A stretch of 64,000 nt of DNA. It comes from Bacteroidales bacterium. Its GTDB lineage: Bacteria > Bacteroidota > Bacteroidia > Bacteroidales > JAADGE01. The notes under the pieces were generated by a model that was not told where the DNA came from, searched no databases, and saw only the letters and a program-made list of their open reading frames with translations. Shown in pieces: positions 1-8,584 of the stretch (the stretch's first letter is position 1; the number at the start of each line of letters is the position of its first letter). Made by a program: the position numbers and the translations under genes. Location: positions 1-64,000 of the forward strand of contig JAKISF010000001.1 of assembly GCA_021648725.1 (NCBI GenBank), written 5' to 3'.

Positions 1-5
1 TCGGC

Positions 6-121
6 TGTCCGATAAAATTTGTATCTTTGTTCATATCTTAATTTTTATAGTGAAAAATAAAGATATAAAAAAGTGGGATTTCTCAATCGAGTTTCCCGCT
101 TTTAAAAAGTTTTATCGGACA
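6..121. repeat. 12-bp perfect inverted repeat pair at the window edge
   Basis: TGTCCGATAAAA at 6-17 and its exact reverse complement at 110-121 enclose about 90 bp. The right copy contains the stop codon of the leftward gene at 112-426, so the last codons of that gene read into the repeat. This could be the end of a mobile element or a MITE-like unit, but no flanking target duplication is visible, and the left side lies too close to the window edge to judge. Confidence 0.5.
67..103 (-). terminator. Rho-independent terminator for the leftward gene at 112-426
   Basis: A stem is formed by 69-78 (AAAAGTGGGA) and 94-103 (TCCCGCTTTT), with one G-T wobble and a loop of about 15 nt. Read on the minus strand it is followed by a run of T. 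It lies just past the stop at 112, as expected for the end of the leftward transcript. Confidence 0.5.
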
Positions 122-426
122 ACAATGTTATTTAATGTAAAACTTTCACTTTCAAATTCATCATTGTATTGAAAAGTATAAGAAATACTGTTCAAAAAAT
201 CTAATTGAAATATTGCTTCCTTTAAATCAATTTCAATTAACTCTTTTATTCTTTCTTCTGTTTTTAATGGGAAAACTTTTTTTAAATTATTTTTAAAGGT
301 AGAATCAACTCCACCTAAACCATCCCATAATATTTGCTCAATCATAAATCTTTTAAACTCTTCCCAGTTATTGTGATTATTGTCTTTGCAGTCTAAATCA
401 TATGATATTAATACTTTGTAGTCCAT
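112..426 (-). CDS. Small hypothetical protein (about 104 aa)
   Basis: I do not recognise this protein. The ATG at 426 is chosen over a TTG at 444 that would overlap the upstream gene. It is an acidic, soluble-looking protein beginning MDYKVLISYDLDCK, with no signal peptide, membrane segment or known motif. It follows the 3' part of the IS-split T9SS gene after about 10 bp, so it probably was its operon partner. Its last residues are encoded inside a 12-bp inverted repeat, so the original C-terminus may have been replaced by an insertion. It is a real gene by length, position and downstream terminator, but its function is unknown. Confidence 0.5.
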   Translation of the reverse strand: MDYKVLISYDLDCKDNNHNNWEEFKRFMIEQILWDGLGGVDSTFKNNLKKVFPLKTEERIKELIEIDLKEAIFQLDFLNSISYTFQYNDEFESESFTLNNIVVR

Positions 427-725
427 AGTTATATTATTAATCAATTTTTATAATTTCAAAAGAACCAATTAACTTGTTATTATTCATTATCTTCAAATAG
501 TAAACTCCGGAACCAAAACTATTCATGTCAATTTGAATAACATCTGAAACCTCTCTATTATAATTAATTTTAAACTCTCGACCTAAATAATCAATTAAAT
601 ATAACTTATATGCTTTGGAATTGTATTCGGTAAACAGATTTGATTTAACATATAAATTTGCAGATGTTGGATTTGGGTATATTTGAAAAGAATTTCTTTC
701 TAATTGGTTTACTGATATAGTTTCA

Positions 726-1380
726 TCAAAGTTTGCAACAAGAGTTCTATTATCTGTTACAGTGAAACTATAATTTGCATTTGCAGAAACTTGAGTTCCG
801 TTTTCTGTCCAATTTACAAAATCATAATTTGTCTCTGCTGTTGCTGTCAAACTTGCAGTTGCACCATAATCATACGTTCCTGTACCTGTGATAGTCCCTC
901 CGTTACTGGGATTTGAACTTGCCGAAATATTAAAAGTTTGAATTTCAAAGTTTGCAATAAGTGTTCTGTTTTCTGTTACTGTGAAACTGTAATTTGTATT
1001 TGTAGAGACTTGAGTTCCGTTTTCTGTCCAATTTGCAAAAACATAGCCTGTTTCAGCTGTTGCTGTTAAACTTGCAGTTTGACCATAGTCATACGTTCCT
1101 GCACCTGTCACATTACCACCATTACTTGGATTTGCACTTGCAGAAATATTAAAAGTTTGAATTTCAAAGCTTGCAACAAGTGTTCTATCTTCGGTTGCTG
1201 TAAAACTATAATTTGTATTTGTAGAAACTTGAGTTCCATTTTCTGTCCAATTTACAAAATTATAACCTGTTTCTGCTGTTGCTATTAAATTTGCAGTAGT
1301 TCCATAATCATATATTCCATCTCCTGCAATTGTTCCACTATTTATAGGACTGACACTTGCTAAAATATTAATACTTGAAT
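726..1380 (-). repeat. Three tandem 219-bp coding repeats (73-aa InlB-like units)
   Basis: Units begin at 726, 945 and 1164 (anchored on TCAAAG) with an exact 219-bp period; the third is cut at 1380 by the insertion sequence. Much of the unit is near-identical at the DNA level, including the stretch coding for NWTENGTQVS. This points to recent duplication or gene conversion. Such arrays commonly vary in copy number. Confidence 0.85.
1371..1380. repeat. 10-bp target-site duplication, left copy
   Basis: ATACTTGAAT directly abuts the left IS terminal repeat; the identical sequence follows the right terminal repeat at 2879-2888. Ten bp is within the range known for IS4-family elements. Confidence 0.9.
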
Positions 1381-2878
1381 CAATGTCGTTTAGTTAGTAT
1401 TTCAATATAATTGTTTAAAATTTAGCAGTTTATAACAAAAAGTTCTTTGAAAGTTTGTTTTTATTCATATTGACTTTATCTTTACGGTATATATAGGGGG
1501 TAATTGTAATCCCAAAGAAATCCAAAGTGAAGACTATCGAATAATATTAACAAAAAATATTGATTATGAACTTGATGAAGAAAAGTTCCAAAGCCGTTCA
1601 AAAGACGGACCAAACGGTATGTTTTCACGTAAGAGAAAGCTGACAATCAGAGCATTAATTATTTTAATCATGTCTTTAAATCGAGCAATTCAACGAGAAC
1701 TTGATAGTTTTTTTCAAAAAGTAGATTCATCTGATTATACAATTCGAGAAGCAACCAAAGGAGCTTTTAGTCAAGCACGTGCAAAATTAAATGAATGGGG
1801 TTTTATTCGCTTAAATGAAATTGCGGCAGATACTTTTTATTCTCAATCTGAATATTACGTATGGAATGGTCATCGGCTGTTAGCAGTTGACGGCACACGT
1901 TTGATGTTGCCGAATCATAAGACTGTTAAAGCCGAATTCGGAGAATGTTCATTCGGACCGAAAGCTGACAGCAAACGTTCAATGGCTTTGGCTTCGATGC
2001 TTTATGATGTTCTCAATCAAATATCAATTGATGCTCAACTTGCACCTTTCAAGAGCCCCGGAGCCAAAAAGAGTAGTGAACAGGCATTGTTGCAAAAGCA
2101 CATGAAAAAACTAATACCAAATGATTTGTTGCTACTTGACAGAGGGTATCCGAGTTTGGCATTATTTTTTCAACTTAAAGCACAATCGGTTGAGTTTTGT
2201 ATCAGAATGAAAGGCAGTTGGTGGAAAGAGGTTCGCAAGTTCAGAGAGAGTTCAGAAAAAGAAAAGATTGTAAATTTCAGTTTGCCTGGAAAAGATGAAC
2301 AAACGTTAAGTGAATATTCTGAATTTACTGACAGAACTATAAAATGCAGACTAATAAAAATTGAATTGGACAGCGGAGAAATTGAAATATTATGTACTTC
2401 ATTAACAGATAAAGAAAAGTATCCTTATGGACAATTTAAAGAGCTTTATCATTTTCGTTGGAATGAAGAAGAGGCATATAAATTGTTGAAAAACAGAATA
2501 GAACTTGAAAATTTCTCAGGAAAAACGGCAAAAGCCGTAAAGCAGGATTTTCATGCAAAAATATTTTTGCTTACCCTAAGTGCTGCTTATGCACATCCAA
2601 TTGAAGAGAGGGTTAAAGAAAAATATAAGGCAGATGAAAAAAGAAAATACAGTCAAAAAATAAACAGAACAAATAGTATTGCAAAAACAAAAGATATACT
2701 GATTGGAATGTTTATCAAAAAGCAATACAAACAAGCATTAGAATCTTTTGATAAAATAGTTTACAATACAAGAGAAATCATTAGACCTAATCGGAAAAAT
2801 AAAAGAAAGCATCGGTAGAAAAAACCTTATTCTATGAATTACAAGGGTTTATGACAAAGTATTAACTAAACGACATTG
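1381..2878 (+). mobile_element. Intact IS4-family insertion sequence (1498 bp)
   Basis: The left end 1381-1402 and the right end (reverse complement from 2878) match over 22 bp with two mismatches. The first 16 bp, CAATGTCGTTTAGTTA, are identical. Perfect 10-bp direct repeats flank the element. It carries one transposase on the plus strand, opposite to the gene it interrupts. The interrupted frame is restored exactly when the element and one target copy are removed. Intact ends, a perfect target duplication and an undamaged host frame all suggest a recent insertion. Confidence 0.92.
1619..2818 (+). CDS. IS4-family DDE transposase
   Basis: This transposase catalyses cut-and-paste transposition of the element at 1381-2878. 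The DDE residues are visible: first Asp in LLAVDGTRL (about residue 91), second Asp in LLLLDRGYPS (about 183), and the Glu within YHFRWNEEEAYKLLK (about 281-295). The last follows the IS4 family signature Y-x2-R-x3-E-x6-K. The ATG at 1619 gives 399 aa. However, the same frame is open back to 1451, and the upstream codons (reading ...EEKFQSRSKDGPNG) resemble the family's conserved N-terminal region leading into F-x-R-x-RKLT. No ATG exists there. Either a non-ATG start after the GGGGG at 1496-1500 is used, or a shortened protein is made. Confidence 0.9.
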   Translation: MFSRKRKLTIRALIILIMSLNRAIQRELDSFFQKVDSSDYTIREATKGAFSQARAKLNEWGFIRLNEIAADTFYSQSEYYVWNGHRLLAVDGTRLMLPNHKTVKAEFGECSFGPKADSKRSMALASMLYDVLNQISIDAQLAPFKSPGAKKSSEQALLQKHMKKLIPNDLLLLDRGYPSLALFFQLKAQSVEFCIRMKGSWWKEVRKFRESSEKEKIVNFSLPGKDEQTLSEYSEFTDRTIKCRLIKIELDSGEIEILCTSLTDKEKYPYGQFKELYHFRWNEEEAYKLLKNRIELENFSGKTAKAVKQDFHAKIFLLTLSAAYAHPIEERVKEKYKADEKRKYSQKINRTNSIAKTKDILIGMFIKKQYKQALESFDKIVYNTREIIRPNRKNKRKHR

Positions 2879-5205
2879 ATACTTGAATATAGATTGCTTT
2901 CCCAAATGCCACGTCCAAATGTTGCAGCTCTTATTTTTAATGCACTATACTGAATTTCAAGTTCTGTAATTACAACATTTGGCAAGTTATCATTAAACAA
3001 TATCCAGTCTGATGAATTATCATCCCAAACATATACACCTACATCTGTTCCTAGGTAAATTGTTCCATGATTTTTATTTATTACTGAACAATTGACAGGA
3101 AGATTAGGTAAACTTCCTGACCCATCATACCAGGTTGAACCTCCATCATTTGTTAAAAATACTTTTTCACCGTCAATATATCCTGATAATGTAACTAATA
3201 TACCATTTGCATTTGTGGGATCAACTGTTAAAGAACTTATATTTGCAGTATGTACAGGTGTAATATCATACCAACTTGTTCCTCCATCTGTAGTTTTATA
3301 TATATCGGAAAGAGTTGCTGCATATATATAATCTGGATTTGAAGAGGATACCACTAAATAATTTATAGGTAAACCACCATCTAAAATTGGAGATATTGCT
3401 GACCATGTTGCTCCCTGATTTGATGTTTGATAAACTTTATCATAACCTGCATAAAATGTCAGATTATCTGTAGGATGGATAACATAAGGTGTAACCCAAC
3501 GCCCTTCCGGGTTGCCGGAAATGTTAGCAGAAAAATCATGAACACCACTGCCCGAATTCAATCGAGTAATAAGACCCTTTGGGCCTGAAACATATATGTT
3601 TTCATCAGTATAGTCAACAATACATTCCATACCATCACCAGTGGGATATATCATACCCCAATTAGAACCATCTTTATATTTAGTACTATTGTCCTGACAA
3701 CCTCCGACAATAGTACTAGGTACTAATGTTGAATTACTAAATTTATAAAACTGTGTAATTTGTAAACCATTACTAATGTCGTTCCAAGTAGTACCTCCAT
3801 CATTTGAATAATAAACTCCTCCATCATTACATTCAAATAAATAACTTGAGTTTAGGGGGTGAAAAGTAAGAAAATGTTTATCTGCATGGACAACATCTGC
3901 TCCTGTAGTATTATAAGTACTTGATTCTGTCCAGCAGTTAGATGGTGACCATGATGCCCCACCATCATTAGTTTTCCATGTATTTATACCACCAAGAAAA
4001 ATATTATTCGCATTAGTTGGGTCTATTGCATAGGCTAAATCATAACTTCCTTGTCCGTTTTCATCAGATACCGCATCACCATACCAACCTAAGAAGTTAC
4101 CCCATGCAGGAAGCCAATACTGAGAAAATGAAGCACCACTATTACTAGAATACCATAGTCCCGCAAGACCACCATTGTCACTTCTAGAACAAACTGCATC
4201 AACTAAAGTTGGTGCTGCTGCACTTACGGCAATGTTAATTCTGTTTATACCTGATAAAGATGTTACTTGTGTCCAAGTATCCCCAGTATTTGTTGAACGA
4301 TAAATTTGTGCATTCCCAGCTCCTGTATTATCAAAGGTTGTTGCATAAACTGTTGATGGTTCTCCCGGCTTAAACTCCAAATCAATAAAATATCCTATTT
4401 GAGTAGCAGACCAATTTGTGCCTCCATCTGTTGTTTTGAAAATTCCTACAGAAGTTACTGCAATTAAAATTTGCGGATTTGTTGGATGTATAAGTAACCG
4501 TCTTATTAAAACACCTTGGTCTGGTGTAGCACTCAACACATTTGTCCATGTTGCACCTCCATTTGTAGATTTTAATATACCAATACTTTTTGTATCACCA
4601 AGACCTGCATATAAACTACCTCCGTCCCCGTCTCCTGTTGCAATATACATTATGTCCGGATTTGTATAATCAATTGCAATATCTGAAACACCTAATACTG
4701 GAAGATTGTCAGTATTAGTTGTCCATGTTGCACCAAAGTCTGTTGTTTTCCACAGACCTCCGGCAGGTGTACCTATCCAAAATGTATTAAAATCTGTCGG
4801 GTGAAAAGCAATACAGTTTACTCTCCCTATTCCTTCGTATCCTCCTGCTGCTGTTGAAGGCCCTAAAAATGTCCAATCTGAAGACACTTTTACATTATTA
4901 TCTGATTCTTTGGTTGTCCACTTTTCCCATTCTTCTATGACAACTGTATTTTTTGGGAAAGTTCCATTAGAATTTACTCTTGTTTCCCAAAACCATTCCC
5001 ATCTTTTAAATTGTTTGTATCCGCTACCTTTTTCTTTTGTTTTCTCAGGATTAGCATCAAAGTAGGTGTAAAAAGCTTCTTGAATTTCAAAAAATGTAGG
5101 GTTTGGATTCTTCATTAAAGAACTTTTCCAATTTTGAGCACTTAATCCTAAATTAAAAAAAATGAATAAAATAAAAATAATTGAAAGTTTAATTTTAGTA
5201 GCCAT
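2866..5205 (-). pseudogene. 5' part of an IS-interrupted T9SS-exported BNR/sortilin-type repeat protein
   Basis: The protein starts at 5205 with a clear Sec signal peptide (MATKIKLSIIFILFIFFNLGLSAQ). Many BNR/VPS10-like beta-propeller repeats follow (recurring S-x-D-x-G-x-T-W type motifs such as STNGGATWTNV, TTDGGTNWSA, SNDGGTTWND, TTDGGTSWYD) from about residue 110 to 760. This is the cell-surface or secreted 'glycosyl hydrolase-like' propeller family of Bacteroidota; substrate unknown. Native sequence ends at 2879; the last residues NVV and the stop at 2866 come from the IS end. The remaining 300 or so residues are at 437-1380. As it stands the truncated product would reach the periplasm without a T9SS sorting domain. 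Confidence 0.88.
2879..2888. repeat. 10-bp target-site duplication, right copy
   Basis: ATACTTGAAT follows the right IS end at 2878 and is identical to 1371-1380. It encodes part of LYSSI in the interrupted gene. Confidence 0.9.
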
Positions 5206-5379
5206 GATTTCAATTTTTAATGATAATTATAAAAAAGCAATGTATATTATATTCTTATTATTAAATAAATTTAACAATTAAAGCAAAGGTAATATTTAAA
5301 ATCTTATTTGTTTTATAAATGAAGTACTTTCTCTGAATCGTGAATTACGTCACGCTTTAAAATGTTTTAAAACAAATCT

Positions 5380-5889
5380 TTATAAGTATTTTTTTTCAAT
5401 AATTAACATATTTTTAATTTCATCAATATGCTTTGAAACATAATCAAATTGTTCAGAATAATTGCCCTGTTCTAATCTGCAATACCTCTTTATCCTTTCA
5501 AGTGCAGTATTATATTCATTGCTTTTTTCTGAAAGACTTTTAATGGTATTAATCATTTGTTCATGATGATCAAGTGTCACAAGATAATGATTGCATTTTT
5601 TACGAAAATTTTTATCAATTTTCAGTTCTCCGGAAGTAAGCAATGTTACACATATCTCTTTTCTTACATGAATAAATACACTAGGCTTACTCTTTTCTTT
5701 TAGAATCAAAACAGCTAATCCATAATTATGTTTCAGATATTCTTTGTTAGCTTCCATTTCAGAAATAAATCCTCTAAATATATTTTTTTCTCTTCTGTTT
5801 TTTTTGTATTTGTCATAAAAAATAGTAATAATCGGTGCAATTATTGCACCTCCTAATCCGCCTAATAAGACTGTTGTTAAGGTTTCCAT
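5380..5889 (-). CDS. Hypothetical membrane-anchored protein (169 aa)
   Basis: I do not recognise this family. An N-terminal Gly/Ile-rich transmembrane segment (about residues 5-24, TVLLGGLGGAIIAPIITIFY) is followed by a basic stop-transfer KKNRREK. A mostly helical, charged cytoplasmic domain of about 140 residues completes it. The layout (one anchor plus a helical cytosolic domain) resembles many small accessory proteins. It lies between the split T9SS gene and the Fic gene on the same strand, with about 95 bp to Fic, so it may be transcribed with fic. Function unknown. Confidence 0.6.
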   Translation of the reverse strand: METLTTVLLGGLGGAIIAPIITIFYDKYKKNRREKNIFRGFISEMEANKEYLKHNYGLAVLILKEKSKPSVFIHVRKEICVTLLTSGELKIDKNFRKKCNHYLVTLDHHEQMINTIKSLSEKSNEYNTALERIKRYCRLEQGNYSEQFDYVSKHIDEIKNMLIIEKKYL

Positions 5890-5984
5890 ATTTATAAGTT
5901 TAATAGTTAATAATCTGCGGAGTTGTGTATGTGTTCTATTATTTATTTTTAATCTTTTTTAGCAATTCTTCTCGTAACTTCTTT

Positions 5985-7448
5985 TTATACTTCATCATAT
6001 ACAAACATTACGTCAAATTTAAAAGTTAGTTCTGAACCTAGTAATTCAATTTTTATTTTTATTGGAAATTCATTGAGATTAGGAATTTCTCCTTTAACGT
6101 GTAACGGAATCTTTATTGGACTATTGAGTGTAAACACAGGTTGAAAATAATGAGGGCTATTAAATGCCAATAAAGTGTATGGCTGACTGAAAGAACTACT
6201 AGTATTAGTAATTCCTGTAACCTTAAAATAAAGTCCTTGATTTACTAATTTTGTTGACCATTCATCCGGTTTTTCCCATTCAAATAATGGTGTAAGTATA
6301 ATTTTCTTTATTTCAATAAATGAACTTGGATTCATTAATAAAAACTCTTTTTCTTTTATTTTATTTGTCAATTGGAACATTAAATCTGATTTCATCGGAC
6401 TCAATTTTTCAGCTAAATAATTTGTTCCGGCTCCAACTCCGTATTTTACTATCATCTTGTTTTTCACCATGGCAGTAAGTGCCTTTTTTACAGTTGACAG
6501 AGGGATATCCAGTTTTGTTGAAATTTCACTTGATTTGCTACCCGGATGGTTTTCTATGTATGCTAATATATTTTTAGTCCTGGGAGCTATTTTTTTTGAT
6601 AAATTTTCATGAGTATTTAACTTAATCATTAGCTTATCTTGTATATTTAGCAGACAATCTAAAAAGAAGATAAGCCATTCATCTATATTTTCTCCCGGTC
6701 TTTGTTTTTGAGTTTTCATCAACACCTTATAATACTCTGCTTTTCTATGTTCTATTTCGTGTTCAAAACTAACATACTGAATCCATGTATAGCCACTCCT
6801 TAATAGTAATAAAGTTCCCAGTAATCGACTTAATCGTCCATTCCCGTCTTGGAAGGGGTGAATACTTAAAAAATCATAAACAAATAAGGCAGTCTTTACT
6901 ATTGGAAGGGTTTCTTTATCTGAATGATACCATTCAATCAAATCTTTCATTGCCTGCTCTGTTGCCAGTCCCGGTTCTGCTGTTTCAAATATAATTTGTT
7001 TACTACCATCAAGCCGTTTGGCTTCAACAGAATTGCTAACTTGTTTATATTCTCCTCGATGCCACTCATCTTTTTTAGAATAATTCATTAGAATTTTGTG
7101 AAGATTCTTCAAGTTCCCTTCCGAAATAAGAATGTCTTTGTATGACTCTGCAATTGTATCAAGTACTTCAAAATAACCTGCGACTTCTTGCTCGTCCCGT
7201 TCTTCTAATTTAGATACTTTAAGTTTCTCTATTAATACTTCTACTTCATTATCAGTCATTTTAGAGCCTTCAATTCTTGTTGATGCTCCAACACTTCTAA
7301 CTGTTGCAATTGCTTTAAGTTGTTTTAGAGTTTGCCCTTCTCTTTTCTCTATAAGAGACCAAGAAGCATCAAATCTGTCTACTTTACTGATTTCAGACAT
7401 CAGCTTCATAGTCAATTTTAAATGAAATGTATGAATATTTTGTAACAT
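5985..7448 (-). CDS. Fic family protein with winged-helix domain (class II Fic)
   Basis: Fic domains usually transfer AMP from ATP to hydroxyl side chains of target proteins. The catalytic loop HPFQDGNGRLSR is at residues 197-208 and matches HPFx[D/E]GNGRxxR fully, so the active site looks intact. An inhibitory [S/T]xxxE[G/N] motif, STRIEG, is at 56-61, N-terminal to the core, which makes it class II (self-inhibited). Residues about 285-350 form a winged-helix DNA-binding domain (SSEISTKLDIPLSTVKKALTAM). About 130 further residues follow that I cannot assign. The promoter carries a pair of 29-bp repeats that overlap a TATATTTG box, so the protein probably controls its own transcription. Confidence 0.9.
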   Translation of the reverse strand: MLQNIHTFHLKLTMKLMSEISKVDRFDASWSLIEKREGQTLKQLKAIATVRSVGASTRIEGSKMTDNEVEVLIEKLKVSKLEERDEQEVAGYFEVLDTIAESYKDILISEGNLKNLHKILMNYSKKDEWHRGEYKQVSNSVEAKRLDGSKQIIFETAEPGLATEQAMKDLIEWYHSDKETLPIVKTALFVYDFLSIHPFQDGNGRLSRLLGTLLLLRSGYTWIQYVSFEHEIEHRKAEYYKVLMKTQKQRPGENIDEWLIFFLDCLLNIQDKLMIKLNTHENLSKKIAPRTKNILAYIENHPGSKSSEISTKLDIPLSTVKKALTAMVKNKMIVKYGVGAGTNYLAEKLSPMKSDLMFQLTNKIKEKEFLLMNPSSFIEIKKIILTPLFEWEKPDEWSTKLVNQGLYFKVTGITNTSSSFSQPYTLLAFNSPHYFQPVFTLNSPIKIPLHVKGEIPNLNEFPIKIKIELLGSELTFKFDVMFVYDEV

Positions 7449-7450
7449 AT

Positions 7451-7533
7451 GGTTCGTTTAGGTTCGCAAATATACGATAGATTATTCGTAAATAAAAAAC
7501 AATTGGTTCGAAATGGTTCATAAATATCCGATA
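7451..7533 (-). promoter_or_regulatory. fic promoter with two 29-bp operator repeats
   Basis: Unit A (7451-7479) and unit B (7505-7533) share the plan GGTTCG-N4-GGTTCR-YAAATATMCGATA and lie 54 bp apart. Within each unit the GGTTC half-sites are 10 bp apart, one helical turn. On the minus strand, unit A contains the -7 box TATATTTG (7467-7474), about 18 bp before the fic start codon. A protein bound there would block the promoter. The obvious candidate is the winged-helix domain of the Fic protein itself; this is inference. Confidence 0.65.
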
Positions 7534-7679
7534 TTGAGTCGAAAATTAAAAGACATTTTTTGATATTAATATGATAAAATGCTATATATCTGACTCTTGA
7601 AATCCAAAAATATTTAGAATTTATGATGAATATTTTTTACTGATGAAGATAATTATTGCCTTATTTTAAGAATCTTGAA

Positions 7680-7975
7680 ACCTGAATGAGGTTTAACGAA
7701 GCAACCAAACAGATTTCAACGAGTTTTGAAAACAGGCTGAAACGAAGCTTAAAAATGATTATTGATTAGTGAATAATGATTATTTTAAGAATGTGCAACG
7801 AAGCTGTGAAAGAACTTGCAATGAAGTTGCAATGTGATTTAAAAAGAGGTTACATCGAACCATTAAAAGAACCTACAACGGATATTTCGACAAGCTCAAT
7901 AATCGGTTGCATCGAAGTTGCAAACAAGAATATTAAGAAACAGGAACGAAATTTACAACAAGTAAATCTTTGAAT
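7680..7975. repeat. Degenerate short-repeat field, probably non-coding
   Basis: The interval between fic and the recombinase remnant holds scattered variants of (C)AACGAAGC and two 17-bp near-copies of TTGCAnYGAAGTTGCAA (7816-7832, 7907-7923; two mismatches). A 13-bp direct repeat TTATTTTAAGAAT straddles its left part. A 65-codon plus-strand frame at 7776-7973 runs through the repeats but has no recognisable protein features. From 7534 to 7680 I see nothing further. Confidence 0.45.
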
Positions 7976-8171
7976 TTATATAAACCAAAGCATTTTTCAA
8001 ATCTTTCTCTCCGAGATAAGTTTGAACTTTAATATCTGAATAACCCTTTGCTTTTAGTTGTTTAGCTTTATTGTGCCTGAAAAGATGTGTTGACACTTGT
8101 TTGTTCCCGATAAGAAGCAGAAAATAAAAAACCAACTTTTGAATTTTTCTTTTTTTTATAAAATACAGCAA
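7953..8171 (-). pseudogene. C-terminal remnant of a tyrosine recombinase/integrase
   Basis: The 72-residue frame contains VSTHLFRHNKAKQLKAKGYS and then VQTYLGEKDLKNALVYIN. This matches the end of the phage-integrase catalytic domain: the H-x-x-R box, the LGH-K-like box (here LGEK) and the nucleophile Tyr in VYIN. About 250-300 upstream residues, including the first catalytic Arg, are missing, and the N-terminal 25 residues look like random AT-rich sequence. The box reads LGEK where LGHK/LGHS is usual. It lies about 200 bp downstream of the 3' end of tRNA-Val, a classic integration site, and so is probably the relic of a tRNA-targeted element. Confidence 0.7.
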
Positions 8172-8377
8172 ATATCTAAAACTTAATTTTTTTGTATCAC
8201 AAATTTAAAATGTGTATCACAAATGTATCATTACTTTAAATATAAAAATTATTACTTGCTGTTTATCAGTATATTATATTTTTACAATATGGTCCACAAA
8301 AAGATAAAAGAAAATTTCATTAAAAACAGAAAGTCAGAAAGTTACATTAAACTTTCTGACTTTTGACCCATATTCCG

Positions 8378-8452
8378 TGGGCGATACAAGATTCGAACTT
8401 GTGACCCCTTGGGTGTAAACCAAGTGCTCTGAACCAACTGAGCTAATCGCCC
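8378..8452 (-). tRNA. tRNA-Val (anticodon TAC)
   Basis: The sequence folds as a full 75-nt cloverleaf: acceptor GGGCGAT/ATCGCCC, D-arm GCTC-AGTTGGTTCA-GAGC, anticodon stem CTTGG/CCAAG with loop TTTACAC (anticodon TAC), and T-arm ACAAG-TTCGAAT-CTTGT. The discriminator base is A and the CCA end is not encoded. It marks the boundary between the accessory region on its 3' side and core genes beginning at 8597. Confidence 0.96.
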
Positions 8453-8584
8453 TGAAAACGGATGCAAAAATATATTAATTATTTTTATCTGCAAATTTTT
8501 ATGTATTAAATCTTTAAAAATAATGTCTATAAACATACTTGTTTATGAATGTTAAAGTTAAAAAAATGTTATTTTTGTTTAAAA

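Larger units (their letters stand above)
437..1380 (-). pseudogene. 3' part of an IS-interrupted T9SS-exported BNR-repeat protein (InlB-like repeats and sorting domain)
   Basis: The minus-strand frame is open from the IS junction at 1380 to the stop at 437. It encodes three 73-aa divergent InlB B-type repeats (motifs YDYG, ANLIATAETGY, NWTENGTQVS, NYSFT, RTLVA-F). A C-terminal type A T9SS sorting domain follows, with the usual NSFQIYPNPT entry, a mid YLIDYLGRE strand and the end GVYYLKIMNNNKLIGSFEI. There is no own start or promoter: this is the second half of the gene beginning at 5205. Removing the IS (1498 bp) and one 10-bp duplication joins the halves in frame (LYSSI then NILAS), giving 1086 aa. 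With the insertion in place the product loses its sorting signal and should not be attached or secreted normally. Confidence 0.85.

Noticed and set aside
1079-1288. Cys-rich 69-codon plus-strand frame
   Set aside because: It is the antisense of the 219-bp InlB-like repeats; the Cys and Thr richness mirrors those codons.
7442-7455. GTAACATATGGTTC overlapping the fic start codon, 13 of 14 matches to the nap/nrf palindrome
   Set aside because: It covers the start codon rather than a promoter, has no -7 box at the 22-bp distance in either direction, and the match is partly fixed by coding sequence.
7776-7973. 65-codon plus-strand frame in the repeat field
   Set aside because: The frame runs through degenerate short repeats, has no recognisable domain and ends against the convergent recombinase remnant; probably chance.
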